Assembly: GCA_037176905.1 (NCBI GenBank)
Contig: JBBBWG010001337.1
Coordinates: 54,855-102,032 of the forward strand
Direction of reading: 5' to 3'
DNA: 47,178 nucleotides
DNA from: Azolla pinnata
Lineage: Eukaryota > Streptophyta > Polypodiopsida > Salviniales > Salviniaceae
How positions within the stretch are numbered: position 1 is the stretch's first letter; every line of letters starts with the position of its first letter. Position numbers and translations under genes: made by a program. Below the pieces are notes generated by a model, which was not told the DNA's origin, ran no database searches, and saw only the letters and a list, made by a program, of their open reading frames with translations. This document shows, in pieces, positions 8,088 to 19,900 of the stretch.

Positions 8088-9844
8088 ATGGCCAGGAAAC
8101 GTTAGGATTGTCACCTGCAAACGAAATTCCTGCTTGGTATAACCATATCCAATGATCCCAAAAATCTGGTAAAACTTAGTAATCAAGCATGTGGATATTC
8201 TGAGCAATCTACAGTAACTATAATATGTAAAACAAATGTACACAATTGAGATCAGATTTAACCATGTATTATGATCCTCACCATATCAAAACAGTCGGAG
8301 ACACGGTATTGATGAGTCCTGCAGCGCCAGATGAGCTTCCATACGTCGGATCGATACTGATGATTTTATCAGGGTTTCCAATGCCAGATCCAGTGATGGT
8401 GCGGGTGAGATATTTTTACAGGCCTGAACAAACCATCGAAGGAAGGAAGAGTTTCCATGGGCACAGAGAACTCCTTTTCTCGAATCATATCGATGACATG
8501 GTAGCAAGCAGGATCACAGGAAAATGCACTGTGTGGACCTACCGGAGCTTCTCGGCGAGGCTGGTCAATGGCTACTATCAACCCAACGATTATTACTGCC
8601 GCTTCGACTATGAAATAGAAACCGGAAAACTCACCCCTGCACTAGCCACTCCGTAATTCTTGGCTCGATTAATGTTTTCACTCTGCATGAATCATGCTGA
8701 TTTTACATATAATCTACACTAAACCCTATTAGGTGAAGCTCTTAAATTGTTTTTTTTTCCACGGATCATTTCCTGTTTCTTTTATGCTCATGGTGTTGAA
8801 TTTTCATTGGAAGGATATAGTCGTTAAGTAACAGTAATGACACTCTGTTGTAGGCACTGCAAATGCGAGAGGCTTACTTACAACCCTGATAAGTTCATGT
8901 TGATATGTGAAGACTGCGCAGACTGGTATGAGAATTTTTGTCCCAGATTGATGCCTTATAATACGTCTACACTTGGTAATTCTAGGATTTTCAAACAGCT
9001 CCATTCAATGTATATAATATTCATACAGAACTATGAGTTTGTAGATCCATCTAATTAATTTTGCAAATTTTGCAACATTTCGGATACATATGAATTCTAC
9101 CTGTTTGTCAATTCATGATATAAAACTGTCAAGGTTGTAAATATATTTGAAGTCGGCAGTTTCCATCATTTTGGATATCAAAGGTTTAAAAGAAGTACGT
9201 GCGGGATACTAAAACCAGATTATTAGTAGACTTTAACCATGTTCGTTGTCATGATGTTCTTTGTGCTATCAATTGACCATGTGAACGGCATTATTGGAAA
9301 CGTGTCAGTTAATCCAGAATCAGGTGTGAGTGTGTGTGTGTGTGTGTGTATTATTATACACTGGCTTCACTAGCAGCACAAATTGTAATGGATCTGATGC
9401 TTCCAGATTGCATTCTAGCATGTAGTGTCTCGTGAAATAAACTTTGTTTGATTTGATGTAACTGTGTAAATGTAGATTATTATTTACACAGTTACATTTA
9501 CAATGTAGATTATTTACACAGTTACATTTACATTGATTTGATTATTATTTCCATTGATTCACTGAACATTAACCTTCAGGTTTATAATTACTATGGGAGC
9601 TAAACTGTAATTGAAGTAGAGTGCAAGTTGCCAACTGAAATCCTCTTACAAAATACATGGCAGCTTGAAAAAAAATCACCGATTCCTGTAATGAGGTTCA
9701 TCTGCAAAAATCATGCCCCTGATTCATAATTCATGCAGGTTTCACCCAGAATGCATGGAAATGTCTGAAGAGCAAGCGAAGAAACTCGATCATTTTCGCT
9801 GTACAACATGTTCATTCTTGAAATCACACAAGCGAGAAGGCTGA
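8088..9844 (+). CDS. BAH-PHD chromatin reader, EBS/SHL family, 195 aa
   Basis: EBS and SHL are nuclear readers that bind methylated histone H3 through a BAH domain and a PHD finger and repress flowering genes in Arabidopsis. Exons are 8088-8100, 8256-8652, 8854-8925 and 9739-9844, joined in phase at GT-AG sites. The BAH domain covers residues of about 12-135 (GDTVLMSP, YFYRPEQTIEG, FHGHRELLFSNH, ITGKCTVW, YYCRFDYE). The PHD finger (residues 139-185) has a full C4-H-C3 ligand set: CKC, CEDC, DWFHPEC and CTTC, with DW/FH joined across intron 3. A basic tail of 10 residues ends the protein. The 13-nt first exon is the least certain part, because its donor (GTTAGG) is weak. Oddity: the family's BAH WYY cage motif reads YFY here (residues 57-59). 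Family call sure; the EBS versus SHL choice is not. Confidence 0.88.
9457..9527. repeat. 15-bp inverted repeat with a duplicated arm, BAH-PHD intron 3
   Basis: TGTAACTGTGTAAAT at 9457-9471 is the exact reverse complement of ATTTACACAGTTACA at 9482-9496. The second arm is repeated at 9513-9527. The intron RNA could form a hairpin with either downstream arm. A (GT)n run lies upstream at about 9328-9348. Confidence 0.85.
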
Positions 9845-11906
9845 GGTAATCTAGTATTAATCGGCTGCTGCATGTATACAGTGACTTAATGTGGACATGC
9901 ATTCAACAATAAAAGCATTCGCGGTAGCTGCATATAATATTACATTCTTATCTGCATTGGTTAAACGATCAATACATGATGCTCTGATGAAACTCGATCA
10001 GAAACCAATTATCGCGATATTAAGCCTCGAGATATTGTGGTCATTTCTCTGTAGCCTTTGTGATGAAATATGCAGTAACTAGAAATCAATGCCAGTAAGG
10101 TTAGAGACAATTATTCCCATTTGTTGTGGTAAAACAGGGGTTCTGGTTATGTGCTAGCTATTAACCTTAGAAATAAAGGGGCAGAAGTAGAATACCCATT
10201 TGCACACATGAACTAAAAATCACATGACATATTATCTAACTAAATGTTTCTCTTCGCTTTGATCTCTACAGCCACACCCTTGAAAATGCCGCCTATTGTG
10301 TGAAGGTTGACATTGGAAGCTTGAACATTGAAATAATTCTATTGACCGAATGTAGTTGAATCTCATGATTAATCTGGTGCCTACAGAGTGAAGAAGCCAA
10401 GTGACAGGAGCTGGCGAATTAGAGTTTTTTTCATCAAAACTACCCGGTGAAGGATCTTCAAACATTGGCACGGATTTCAGTGAACAGAAAACATAAAAGA
10501 CTCACAGGATCTACTGTCAAACATTTTAGCAATTACATACCTACCCACTGTTATATCATCATCAACTAGTAGTTGTACTATGGGCCAGCTGGCCGTGTAT
10601 CATTAGCCAAAAGTGAATTGTACGATATAAACAATTTTTTTCTAAGTTTGATCTAAGCAAGCCAGTTTTAACATTGTTAATTCAAACATCCATTTGCTAG
10701 CTTTAGCTACCATTTGGTTTTTAATACTTCAGCTATGTCAAATAGTAAGCAACAGCTGTAGAATTTGCAACTTTGGGGTTTACGGATCATCCTAAGAATG
10801 CTTTCTTCTTTAAGTTCTTTTTCTTCTTTAGGTTCCATCAATTTAGTGATCCTAATAAACATTTGATACATATGGTTCATCACATGGGTTCTATCTTCCT
10901 TTTAGTCACTGTTACTACATGGTGCTGAGATTTCTCGCTTTTCAATTGGTTTGGGCTTGTTGTAAGCATTAAAATGCTATAGCTTAAAAAATAATGTAAG
11001 AAAACTGTATCGCAACCAAAGCTGTAGATATACTTTCATAAATGATTTTACACTGTTGATGCAATTGTTTCCGCATACCAATCTCATCAGATCTATTATT
11101 TACACGATGATTAGTAGTGTCCCATACTGAGTCAACAAAACACCACGTTTACATTGAAATTATGCTCTATATACATAACGCAGATAATTTGACGTTAACT
11201 AACGTTACTTACAGCAAATCAGGAAGGTATGCTGTATAAGTAGCCATATCAGATAAAATATTGGATCTGAATAAAAGAGTTTTAGAATGGTCTGCAAGGA
11301 AAACAATACTGCAATATGGATATCAATCCCTGAAATCCTTAACCATAGTTGCAAAATTGATAAAAGGCATCCTGCAATTCAGTTCAGCTATCTCACCTAC
11401 ATAGTGATCCAAAAACGCATAGACCAGTCGTTACAAGAATTACTTCATTCAATATATAAGCCATGCCAAAGCACCTACAACACAGGTGTTCTCCTTGATG
11501 TACAGCAGAAGTCAAATATAAATAGAACCCAATTTTAATTGCACTCAAGTTTCTTCTCTCTTGGCAGCACTCGAGCCTCGTTTATTACAAAAAAAAGAAC
11601 ATGAAATTTTTCTTTCTTTCAGTGAGTTTTAACCAAAGCCTGATGGGAAGAAGCTTCTTCATCCACTGCTGGGATTGCCACCAACCTTTCTTACGCACAA
11701 AAAAGACTCAAGCCGGTGCCGAGTAGTGAAGGGCGGCTAGGTTTTAGACATGCTCTGAAGAGCATGTTTGCCCTAAGTTCCATTCACAAGTTTAAGGACT
11801 TGCGGTAAATGGCATGTGGCTTTGAGAAGATAAGAAGAACCGAACATATGCATTTGTGAGATTGATTCCACAACATATTGAGTGTAACACCAGGGCGATA
11901 TTCTTT
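9845..11906. other. Intergenic region between two convergent genes
   Basis: About 2 kb lie between the stop of the BAH-PHD gene (+) and the stop of the L3 gene (-), so the stretch should contain both 3' UTRs. It is AT-rich, with only short unsupported open frames on both strands. I see no conserved protein match, RNA gene or mobile element. Confidence 0.6.
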
Positions 11907-14900
11907 CTATTTGTCTGTCAAGAAAGGATCCACGTCTCCTTCATCAGCCGCAATCGGTTCAAGTGTTGACAAATCCTCATCAGGATCCGGGAAAAACGTT
12001 GGAAAAGGTGTAATAGATAGGTCTGGCTTCTTATGGAAAGCATCCTTCACAAAGACGAAATTTCCAGCATGTCCAGGAACCTATCCTCATGGAAGGAAAA
12101 GATGCAAAAACAAAGAAAACAGATGACACAAACTGTTTACATTCTCAAAACTCGTTGTTAATCAAGAGATGAAAAAAGAAGTCCAGGATAGGTATCTAGA
12201 CAATGCACCAGGAGAACAATACCTGGCCCCGAACCCACATTAGATTTCTTGCTGGATCAATTTTGTGGATCCATACACTCTTCACAGTCCTCCGCTTACC
12301 ACCCATCCGCCCAGCCATCTTCTTCCCTTTAAAAACCTAGGATGGAAAATAACCATACGAGATTTTGACTTTGCACTCTGAACACCATCCTTGATTTTTA
12401 AATCTTCTATTTGGATGACAATCGATGAAATTTCATAGCAAATCCAACTCCTTGAAATCATGATGATGATGCTATACCTTTCCTGGATCCTGGCGACCAC
12501 CAGTTGAACCGAGACTCCGGTGGGAAAGGGAAGCACCATGAGAGGCTGGCATTCCAGCAAAACCCCATCTTTTCATACCCCCCTGTTGATAATAACTTGG
12601 TTGCATTTAGCCAAAATCTTGGGGTAAACGCAAAACAATGGTTAATGCTAGAGTATAAATTCATAGCAGCATTGACACTACATATATATTGACATTAAAA
12701 ATGAGCCTGCCTAATAAAAAGATATACAATTCATACTTTTGATTGTTAGACAATAACAGTTCGGTTTTCATAATGCGCATATATATAACAACGTCAACTC
12801 GACAATTACATTTATGTTATATTTCTATAACGTTTGCACCAAGCATTGCAACTAGGGAGGAGATAAATGAGCACTAAATCCACAATTTAAGTATATCCAT
12901 CTGCTTATGAGGATAAGCACAACTCACGTAAATCTAGAACAAATGACCAATAAGAGCAAATCACTCTTCCTGAAAACAGCAGTGGTACATGAAAAAAATG
13001 TTTCCAACAAGAAAATATGTTTATGCACGAGCACACACACAATTCATGCAACTTCAAAAATTCATTCTTTTAGGCTTTCTAACTAAAATAGAACAGTCAC
13101 TGCTGAACAGTACAATGCACATTTTCCTAAGCTATTCCATATATTTGACTCTTGACGCTTCTAATTTTAAGCTCCTAGCCTTTCTTCCATGACTAATAGA
13201 TTATAATTTCAATGACATGACAATGTTAAGCACTGAAAAGACATGATGTTGAGGTGAAGAATCTAAAAAGATGTAAGCCATTGTATGCTTGAACTTGCTT
13301 GATGTTATTACATACAATTTCATTCTCAATTTCCTCTCAGCAATCCTTAAGTTTACAATTTACACGTAAGAATCAAAAGTCATACCTGAAATCCTTTTCC
13401 AATAGTGATTCCAGCTATATCAACATATTGCCCAGGAACAAAATGACGGACAGATATTGGAGTGCCTACAGGCAATAACGCATCATCAGATACTGGAAAC
13501 TCTACCAGCTTCCTCTTTAGAGGCACTCCTTGAGTGAAAAAATGGCCTAGCTCAGGTTTGGTAAGCTGCTTTGGCTTTTTTTGTCCACATCCAATCTGAG
13601 AGCAGAGAGATTGATATTATTAGAAAGAATACCAATTCACCATGAATAGCTAACCTTCCATTCAAATATTCTAGAAAGTCCTGAAAGGTCCCCAACACAT
13701 TAAGCAACTAGTATCATTGTCTCCACACAAAGAATTAGAACGCACATTGGAAGTCTCTAAAACTATGAAATGAAACCCCTACACAAACATTCTAATTATA
13801 AATACAATGTTCTACTGAAGAAAACAAATCTGACAATCTGATCACCCAAACTTCAGGAACTCCTCTTCCACAAACCAATATAGATGTTTTATGTCAAAAG
13901 GCCTGGGTAAATCTTGAAAATATCCGACTCCTAGAAGTGCAATTTTTGCGCCAAACTTTCTTAACGGAGCATTGGTTCTTTGTCACCTTACAGATCCAAA
14001 GATTCTAGTGAAATGTTTTAAATTTTGAAAACCTTGTTAGTTCAACTACTTAATTGGAATATTAAGATGAGAAAAGTAGACGATGTTGAAATGACTGAGA
14101 TCTATAACCATCTACATATATACGTTTAAAGGTTCTCATATAAATTCCCTTAGGTACAGCACCAGTAGCTGACTACAATCCTAAGTACCTAGGTTCAATT
14201 GTAAAGCTTGGAAATCTTGAAAGGATGGGCTTCTTGGGTTTTGATGACTTTTTAGAACAAGATAGCTTTAACTTGACCACACTCGAATTACTGAAGTAGA
14301 ATGCAGAGTCTCAAATATGGAACTTGCAACTGCAAGTATAAGGTACNNNNNNNNNNNNNNNNNNNNNNNNNNNNNNNNNNNNNNNNNNNNNNNNNNNNNN
14401 NNNNNNNNNNNNNNNNNNNNNNNNNNNNNNNNNNNNNNNNNNNNNNGAGCATATAAAACACCCACACGCTCACTTAGGTGTGCTTCCAAAGTCTGATGCA
14501 TTAACTACATATCAGTATACCGAAATCCCAAAATGATGATATCATAATCCATACCACTATTCCTTGATATATCAAGGAAAAAGCAGCAGACCCTTGACTT
14601 ATAAGCTTGTAATTGTTTGATGAGTCAACTTAATTTTAGGAAACGTGCATATGAGATACGCCACTGCAAAAAGCAGTTATGAAATTTGGCTTCTGCTGCA
14701 TATACTTCGATGTTATTTATACCAAACATCGATGAATGCGAAGCATGAAATCATAGCACAATATCAAAAAATTTCAACTCCAAGTAAATGCAATCATAAG
14801 CACAAATTCCGCAAAGATCTGCAGGTGTACCTGAAGAGCTGTGGTGCAATCTTTGCCCTTCACCTTGATTTGCGTAACTATGTTATCATCAAACCAAAGA

Positions 14901-15256
14901 ACAGTGTACGGCACCCTGGCGCCCCATTTATCCCATCCGGCAGTCATGCCACACTTGATAGCAATCGCCCCCGTCCTACAAGACCGTCTCGTCATCTCTC
15001 TGGGAGTCGCCACGATTTCTATACCGTTCTCTCTTGCGAATTCCGCTGCGGAGATTCTGGGCACGTCGTCTTGCGCCGTCCCCTCGTGGGGCAACAAAGA
15101 TTGCGATTCCGTGGAGAGAGCTCGAGCTCTGCAAGCGGCCATCCGAGCCAGGAGCAGGAATGCACGGGAAGGGAAACATGATTTGTGCGAAGAAGTGGGC
15201 GATGAAGAGGAGGAGCAGGAAAGGAAAAACCTCGCAAGGATCGACCTGGGCTGCAT
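11907..15256 (-). CDS. Ribosomal protein uL3, mitochondrial type, 342 aa
   Basis: uL3 is a core protein of the large ribosomal subunit that sits near the peptidyl-transferase centre. Exons are 15256-14831, 13595-13386, 12582-12478, 12336-12223 and 12080-11907, all joined in phase 0. Residues 1 to about 60 are rich in Ser, Arg and Leu ([14 protein letters not shown]...), typical of a mitochondrial presequence. The body carries [35 protein letters not shown], the loop [20 protein letters not shown], and [16 protein letters not shown] with [11 protein letters not shown]. These fit plant mitochondrial L3 better than the plastid copy; the acidic C-terminal tail also fits. Translation from the in-frame ATG at 15436 would add 60 less presequence-like residues, so I prefer 15256. 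An internal Met near residue 39 is another possibility. Confidence 0.93.
14347..14446. other. Assembly gap (100 N)
   Basis: A run of exactly 100 N lies inside intron 1 of the L3 gene. A round number of N usually stands for a gap of unknown size, so the true intron may be longer. No coding sequence appears interrupted. Confidence 0.99.
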
Positions 15257-15460
15257 TCTGTCGTCTGTGCTCTGCAGCGATTTCCCCTCTCGGCTGCTGC
15301 TGCTTCTTCCACGACAGAGGAAAAACCCCTGTTGCTGCAGAAGGTTCTGCTTGCTTTCACACTTGTCCGGACAAAAGCTGCTTCTGAAGAGGAATACACA
15401 GAGCATGGAGATGGCCTTCAAGTACAGAGAGAGCATGTTTCAGGTACAGAGCATGGCCTC

Positions 15461-15491
15461 AGATACAGATACAGATACAGATACAGATACA
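15461..15491. repeat. (AGATAC)n hexanucleotide repeat
   Basis: Five AGATAC units in a row lie about 200 bp upstream of the chosen L3 start codon, probably in its 5' leader or promoter. The run gives an artefactual Ile-Cys repeat frame on the minus strand. Confidence 0.95.
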
Positions 15492-15835
15492 AAGCATGTT
15501 TCGTGTGCATCGTAACCATGTCGCTCGTTTCGGCACGTTGGGTGCAGGTGCCGGGTGTCGGAACCGAGCAAGAGGTTGAACGATCGAAGGAAAAGATATA
15601 AGAGAAGCGAAGAAGAGAGGAGAGCGGATCGTGGGCTCGTTAGAATAGAATGGGTGCAAGGAGGAGTTGGATACAGGAAAGGCTTGAAGCTGAAGGCCGC
15701 TGTTGATTCGAACTGATTTGATCTGCTCTGTATGTCTCTATTTATAGGCTTCTATAGATTAGCCTAGAGATTTCTAGAAGGTTCTCGAGTTTTCTTTTAA
15801 TACAATAATCACTATATTATCGAGAAATAATTTAT

Positions 15836-15905
15836 GGTCAGCTACTTGAATGGTTAGGCTTCACATTACATAGTACGAGATCTTGGGTTCAAGTCTAGGT
15901 GAAAC
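15836..15905 (+). other. tRNA-like sequence, probable SINE head or tRNA relic
   Basis: CAGCTACTTGAATGGTTA resembles an RNA polymerase III A box (TAGCTCAGTTGGTTA type). About 46 bases later GGTTCAAGTCT matches the B-box consensus GWTCRANNC. The middle does not fold into a normal anticodon arm that I can recognise, so a working tRNA is unlikely. A tRNA-derived SINE is the most likely reading. I could not define its tail or target-site duplications. It lies between the L3 promoter and the 3' flank of the callose synthase gene. Confidence 0.5.
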
Positions 15906-16214
15906 ATAGTTAATGTTCACAGATTCTTGACATCAGGTCCATTCCAACGTGGGTAAGATGGAATGGAAGTCACAAGATAGAAACCCAAATTCAAATCCGA
16001 TCAGTAGGCACGCACAGAGGAAGATCGCTGGATGGAGAAGTAGTTCTTGCAATGATCAATCGAGCATGGATGGAGAAGCTGTACTAGTCTGACAAAATCT
16101 TGGCCCCAAAGAACAATAAGATTTTGTTTGGCCCTTGCAACTCTTGCATAATACATACCAAGGAACTTCATCACCTGGATTTCAAGCTTGCTACATGTTA
16201 AATACATACAAAGA

Positions 16215-16570
16215 ACTTTCAAGTTGCACAGCTCAGATGATAGAATGCTGGCTTTCATTCAACATACAAAAAGGTTTCTTGATGAAAAGCATTGCCAATT
16301 TGTAATACTTCTAATCCTCATGTATAACAATCTGAGACGAATTACTTACTCATTTTCACCAAGTCCATTAACCAACCAGAGATTACGCCGGCATCAACGA
16401 ATTTTCAACTTGAACATCTCAGATAATGGAAATGCTAGCTTTCATTCAACATACACAAAGGTTCCTGATGAAAAGCATCGGCAAAATAAGACTTCCGATC
16501 CTTGCGTATAACAGAGTTTAATTCTGAGATGAATTACATATACCAAGTCCATTTACCAACCAAAGATTTG
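16215..16570. repeat. ~185-bp tandem duplication in the callose synthase 3' flank
   Basis: A block containing GCTTTCATTCAACATACA, followed by AAAGGTT and GATGAAAAGCAT, and ending in CAAGTCCATT...ACCAACCA, occurs at about 16215-16383 and again at about 16400-16568. The copies are clearly diverged and differ by several indels, so the duplication is not recent. No coding potential is seen. Confidence 0.75.
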
Positions 16571-16726
16571 AATTGGGTAGCCCTTGTCCTACAATGGATA
16601 CCATATATATCTGTGCCAAGAGTAGCTAGCATTTTGCCTCTATTGTTGTATATGAGCATCCTACATATTTACACTATACACAATTTACCTTTGAATGTGC
16701 ATTAACTAGGAGATAACAAACCAATC

Positions 16727-16912
16727 CACTTTGCGTCTGGCACCGGCAAGAATATGGGAGATCTGCAATCCCCTGCTGACACTTGATCGATTGAAGAAGA
16801 GAAGGCAAGTTCGGAAGTCGGAGACAAATGGGAACCAAGCCAAGATTGCAACTGGTCCAAACAACAGCAATCACATCAGACTTGTAATCCATGAGCTGAG
16901 AATTTGGCCTCT
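16727..16912 (-). pseudogene. Decayed extra copy of the callose synthase last exon
   Basis: The plus-strand sequence from about 16727 to 16912 aligns base for base with about 16947-17132, the coding part of the terminal exon of the callose synthase gene just upstream on the minus strand. Shared strings include GGGAGATCTGCAATCCCCTG and GGGAACCAAGCCAAGATTGC. Roughly four bases in five agree, with small indels. In the copy the reading frame (ARGYESVMG... to the ISRILAG end) is broken by these indels. It lies 220 bp beyond the exon it came from. It may be a local exon duplication, or the last trace of a second tandem callose synthase gene. Confidence 0.85.
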
Positions 16913-16947
16913 TCCTTAAAATAGGCATTAAATAAAAGATGGGCCAA

Positions 16948-19900
16948 TCAATCCACTTTCTTGTCTTTGCGTCCAGCAAGAATACGGGAGATCTGCAATC
17001 CCCTGCTGAACGCTTGATTGAAGAGAAGGCGAGTTTGGAAGTCGGAAATAAACGGGAACCAAGCCAAGATTGCAACCGGCGCAAACAACAGCAATCCCAT
17101 CACACTCTCGTATCCACGAGCTAAGGATTTCACGGAATCCCACATGTGAATTTTCTTTACTGCACCTTTGCATGATTGAGCTATCTGCCACACATTCACA
17201 CCCATATACAGATCAGCTTCTGCATTGAAACATCAAAATTTTGGCTTCCTCCACCATCATTACTGAACATGCAGAAACTTGGCGAAATTGATACCTTCAG
17301 AGTTCAGAATTACCTGAATAAGTGCCCAACCAGAAGGAAGAAATGCCAGGGCGCTTATAAAAAGATCTACGAATGTGAGTTTTGCAACCCCAAAAAGAAC
17401 TGCCAAAATGACGAAAACAAGGAAGAAGAACATTCCTTTGATCACCCTAAACACCAGCGGATGTGAGCTTAACTTCGTACTTGCCCAAGAGAATGCCTGG
17501 TAAATAATCCAATAAAATCAAAGATTTTTACACATGCTGGTGATAGTATATACATGAATGCAACTATATTTATGACTCACCTTGAATACCGCAAGCACCA
17601 GCAGCACCACAAACCAGGAAAATATGTAGACCTGTACAACTTGCAAGACATGAAGATGGATTCGACAAAACCAAAAGTAAGTTCAACAGTAATCAAGAAA
17701 GTGGATAACTCACCCCTATTCCATGACTGTTTTGAGCAATATTAAGGTGGTAAACTAAACCATATTGGTAAATAAGAAACCTCCCAGCCAAGAGGATTTC
17801 AATTACTCGCCCTCGAAATCCAGATCTCTCTAGATGCTCTTGTTCTGCTTCCCACCAAGTCTCCCAACTTTTGTCAGCTGGCACGCCGATTCCACCTCTG
17901 TTATTCACCCACTTACTCCAATCTTCCCAATCATCTACTACCTTTTGCCACTCAAATCCAGATGGGTTGAACAAAGCTGGTGCAAAAAGCCATGTTCCGA
18001 CCAAGAACCATAGCAAGAAAGTGATAAAAACATAAGGTGCTGAAGTGGTTGAAGAGGAGCCATAAGCATAATATATTATTAGCAGAATGAGAAGCTCAAA
18101 GGCTTTTATAAAGTGACTCCGTGAATAAAGTCGATAGTTCTCAGCAAATTTTGCATGAAATACAACAAACGACCGTTTCAGTTGTACAGGTTTGTTTGAC
18201 TTATTATACTTCGGTCCACCATGTAACAGAGTCCTGCCATAGAAATGCATCTTTATGCCCAGCATAAAAGTAAAGAAGACAGCAGCAAGCTGAAGTTGCA
18301 TGATGACGAATTCGCTCAATGCTGTCCGAAACCCTTCCTCTAAGCCTATTTCCATGAGCATGGGAAGGGAAATAAGAAATCCTACTTGCATGAGAGCCTG
18401 TGATGCCATGGCCACTTGTAACGATTCGTTTTCCTGAAGTGTTACAGATTTAAGCTTTATATTGGATTCTAACCCACTAAGTGAAAGATAAAGTCTCCCA
18501 TATAGAAATACATACACTACCAAAACTGCAATCTGCAACAATAAACCAGATCAAAAACGTGTGGATCCACATTAAACTTGTTAGAACAGCATAAAGAATA
18601 AGCTAAATTGCAAGAAGGAAGAACCTACGAGTGAATTCACATAGGGTCCAATAGTAGTGTGATAAACTGAACACATTCTGAAGAAATCAACACGGTGCCC
18701 AAGACGATAGATATCCCTGCTCATCGTCTGTTCGCCATTTCCAGTGGCGATCCTGGCTTCAGCCATACATATCTGATTCAAACGCATATCCCGTCCCTTT
18801 CCCACTTGAATATACTCATGATGGGTTATACATCCATTTCGAAGTACAGTATTATATCCTGCAAAATGCATACAAACGTGATCCACTTTCCAGATGCATA
18901 ATATGACTAGATATATTTTTCCCTTTAGAGCATACCACTGCATACCTGCAAATATATTTTCACTAAGATTTACGGTTGGAGAGGCCTTGCTTATGCCACC
19001 TCTACTGAGGTGAAAAAGCCTATCAAATACGTCTGAATGTCCATAGTGGAAGCGGACCCTGTTTCAGTCGGCTGCTTTTTACACAAGAATGTAATGAACA
19101 ACAGAAACCCGAAAGAGAATCATGAAGTCATATCTTACCTAAGAGGATTGGCTAACACTCGCTGTCCAAGAGTAACAAACGTAGATTCCTGACGTGACAT
19201 GAATCCCGCCAAAGATGAAACACTGCATTATCCCACATTTCAGTGAGGTAGAATAATGAAGAAATAGAATACCCAAAAACACCATGCTTACCTTCCGCTA
19301 AATATGTGTTCGCGCATTCCAAGAATAGATGGGGTAGCAATACCATTGTGCACATAGAATTCTTGTAGAAAATTTCTCATCTTCAGCGCCTCTTCCAGGT
19401 AAAAATCCTGAGAGACAGCAAAATCAATCAAAACACTGGTTCAACAATGAACCACAGCCAGTTCAAACCTTACCTGATTCATATCTATTGCTTGCAATGC
19501 ATCCCCTCGCGTAAAAATTATGGCATGATTCTGGTTCTCAGCTTTACCCTCTCCCAAAATAGGTTGGCCAGGCAGCTTGATTTTGTAAATTATCTGTTGA
19601 TAACACGAAGACAAAAGTTGGAATTGCATTTTCAACTTTGGGAGAATTTCCAAATCTGTTATTAAGGCGAATATTGTAAATTGGAAATAGTAAACAGATG
19701 CATTTGTATACCTGATGGCTGTCACTTTCATTCCCGTGTTTCACGAGGACAGAATAGTATATCTTCTCTTTGTTTACCTCGACCTCTTCCACATATGCCA
19801 CTCTCAAACATGGGTAACTGTAATGTCTAGGTACGTAAGCAGCAGCAACTTTTATTCATCTTATGGGAATAAACATAGATCTATTCTGTATGACTTACTT

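Noticed and set aside
15019-15399. Second frame antiparallel or out of frame with L3 exon 1
   Set aside because: It is a shadow of the GC-rich presequence-coding region; the L3 frame is fixed by homology.
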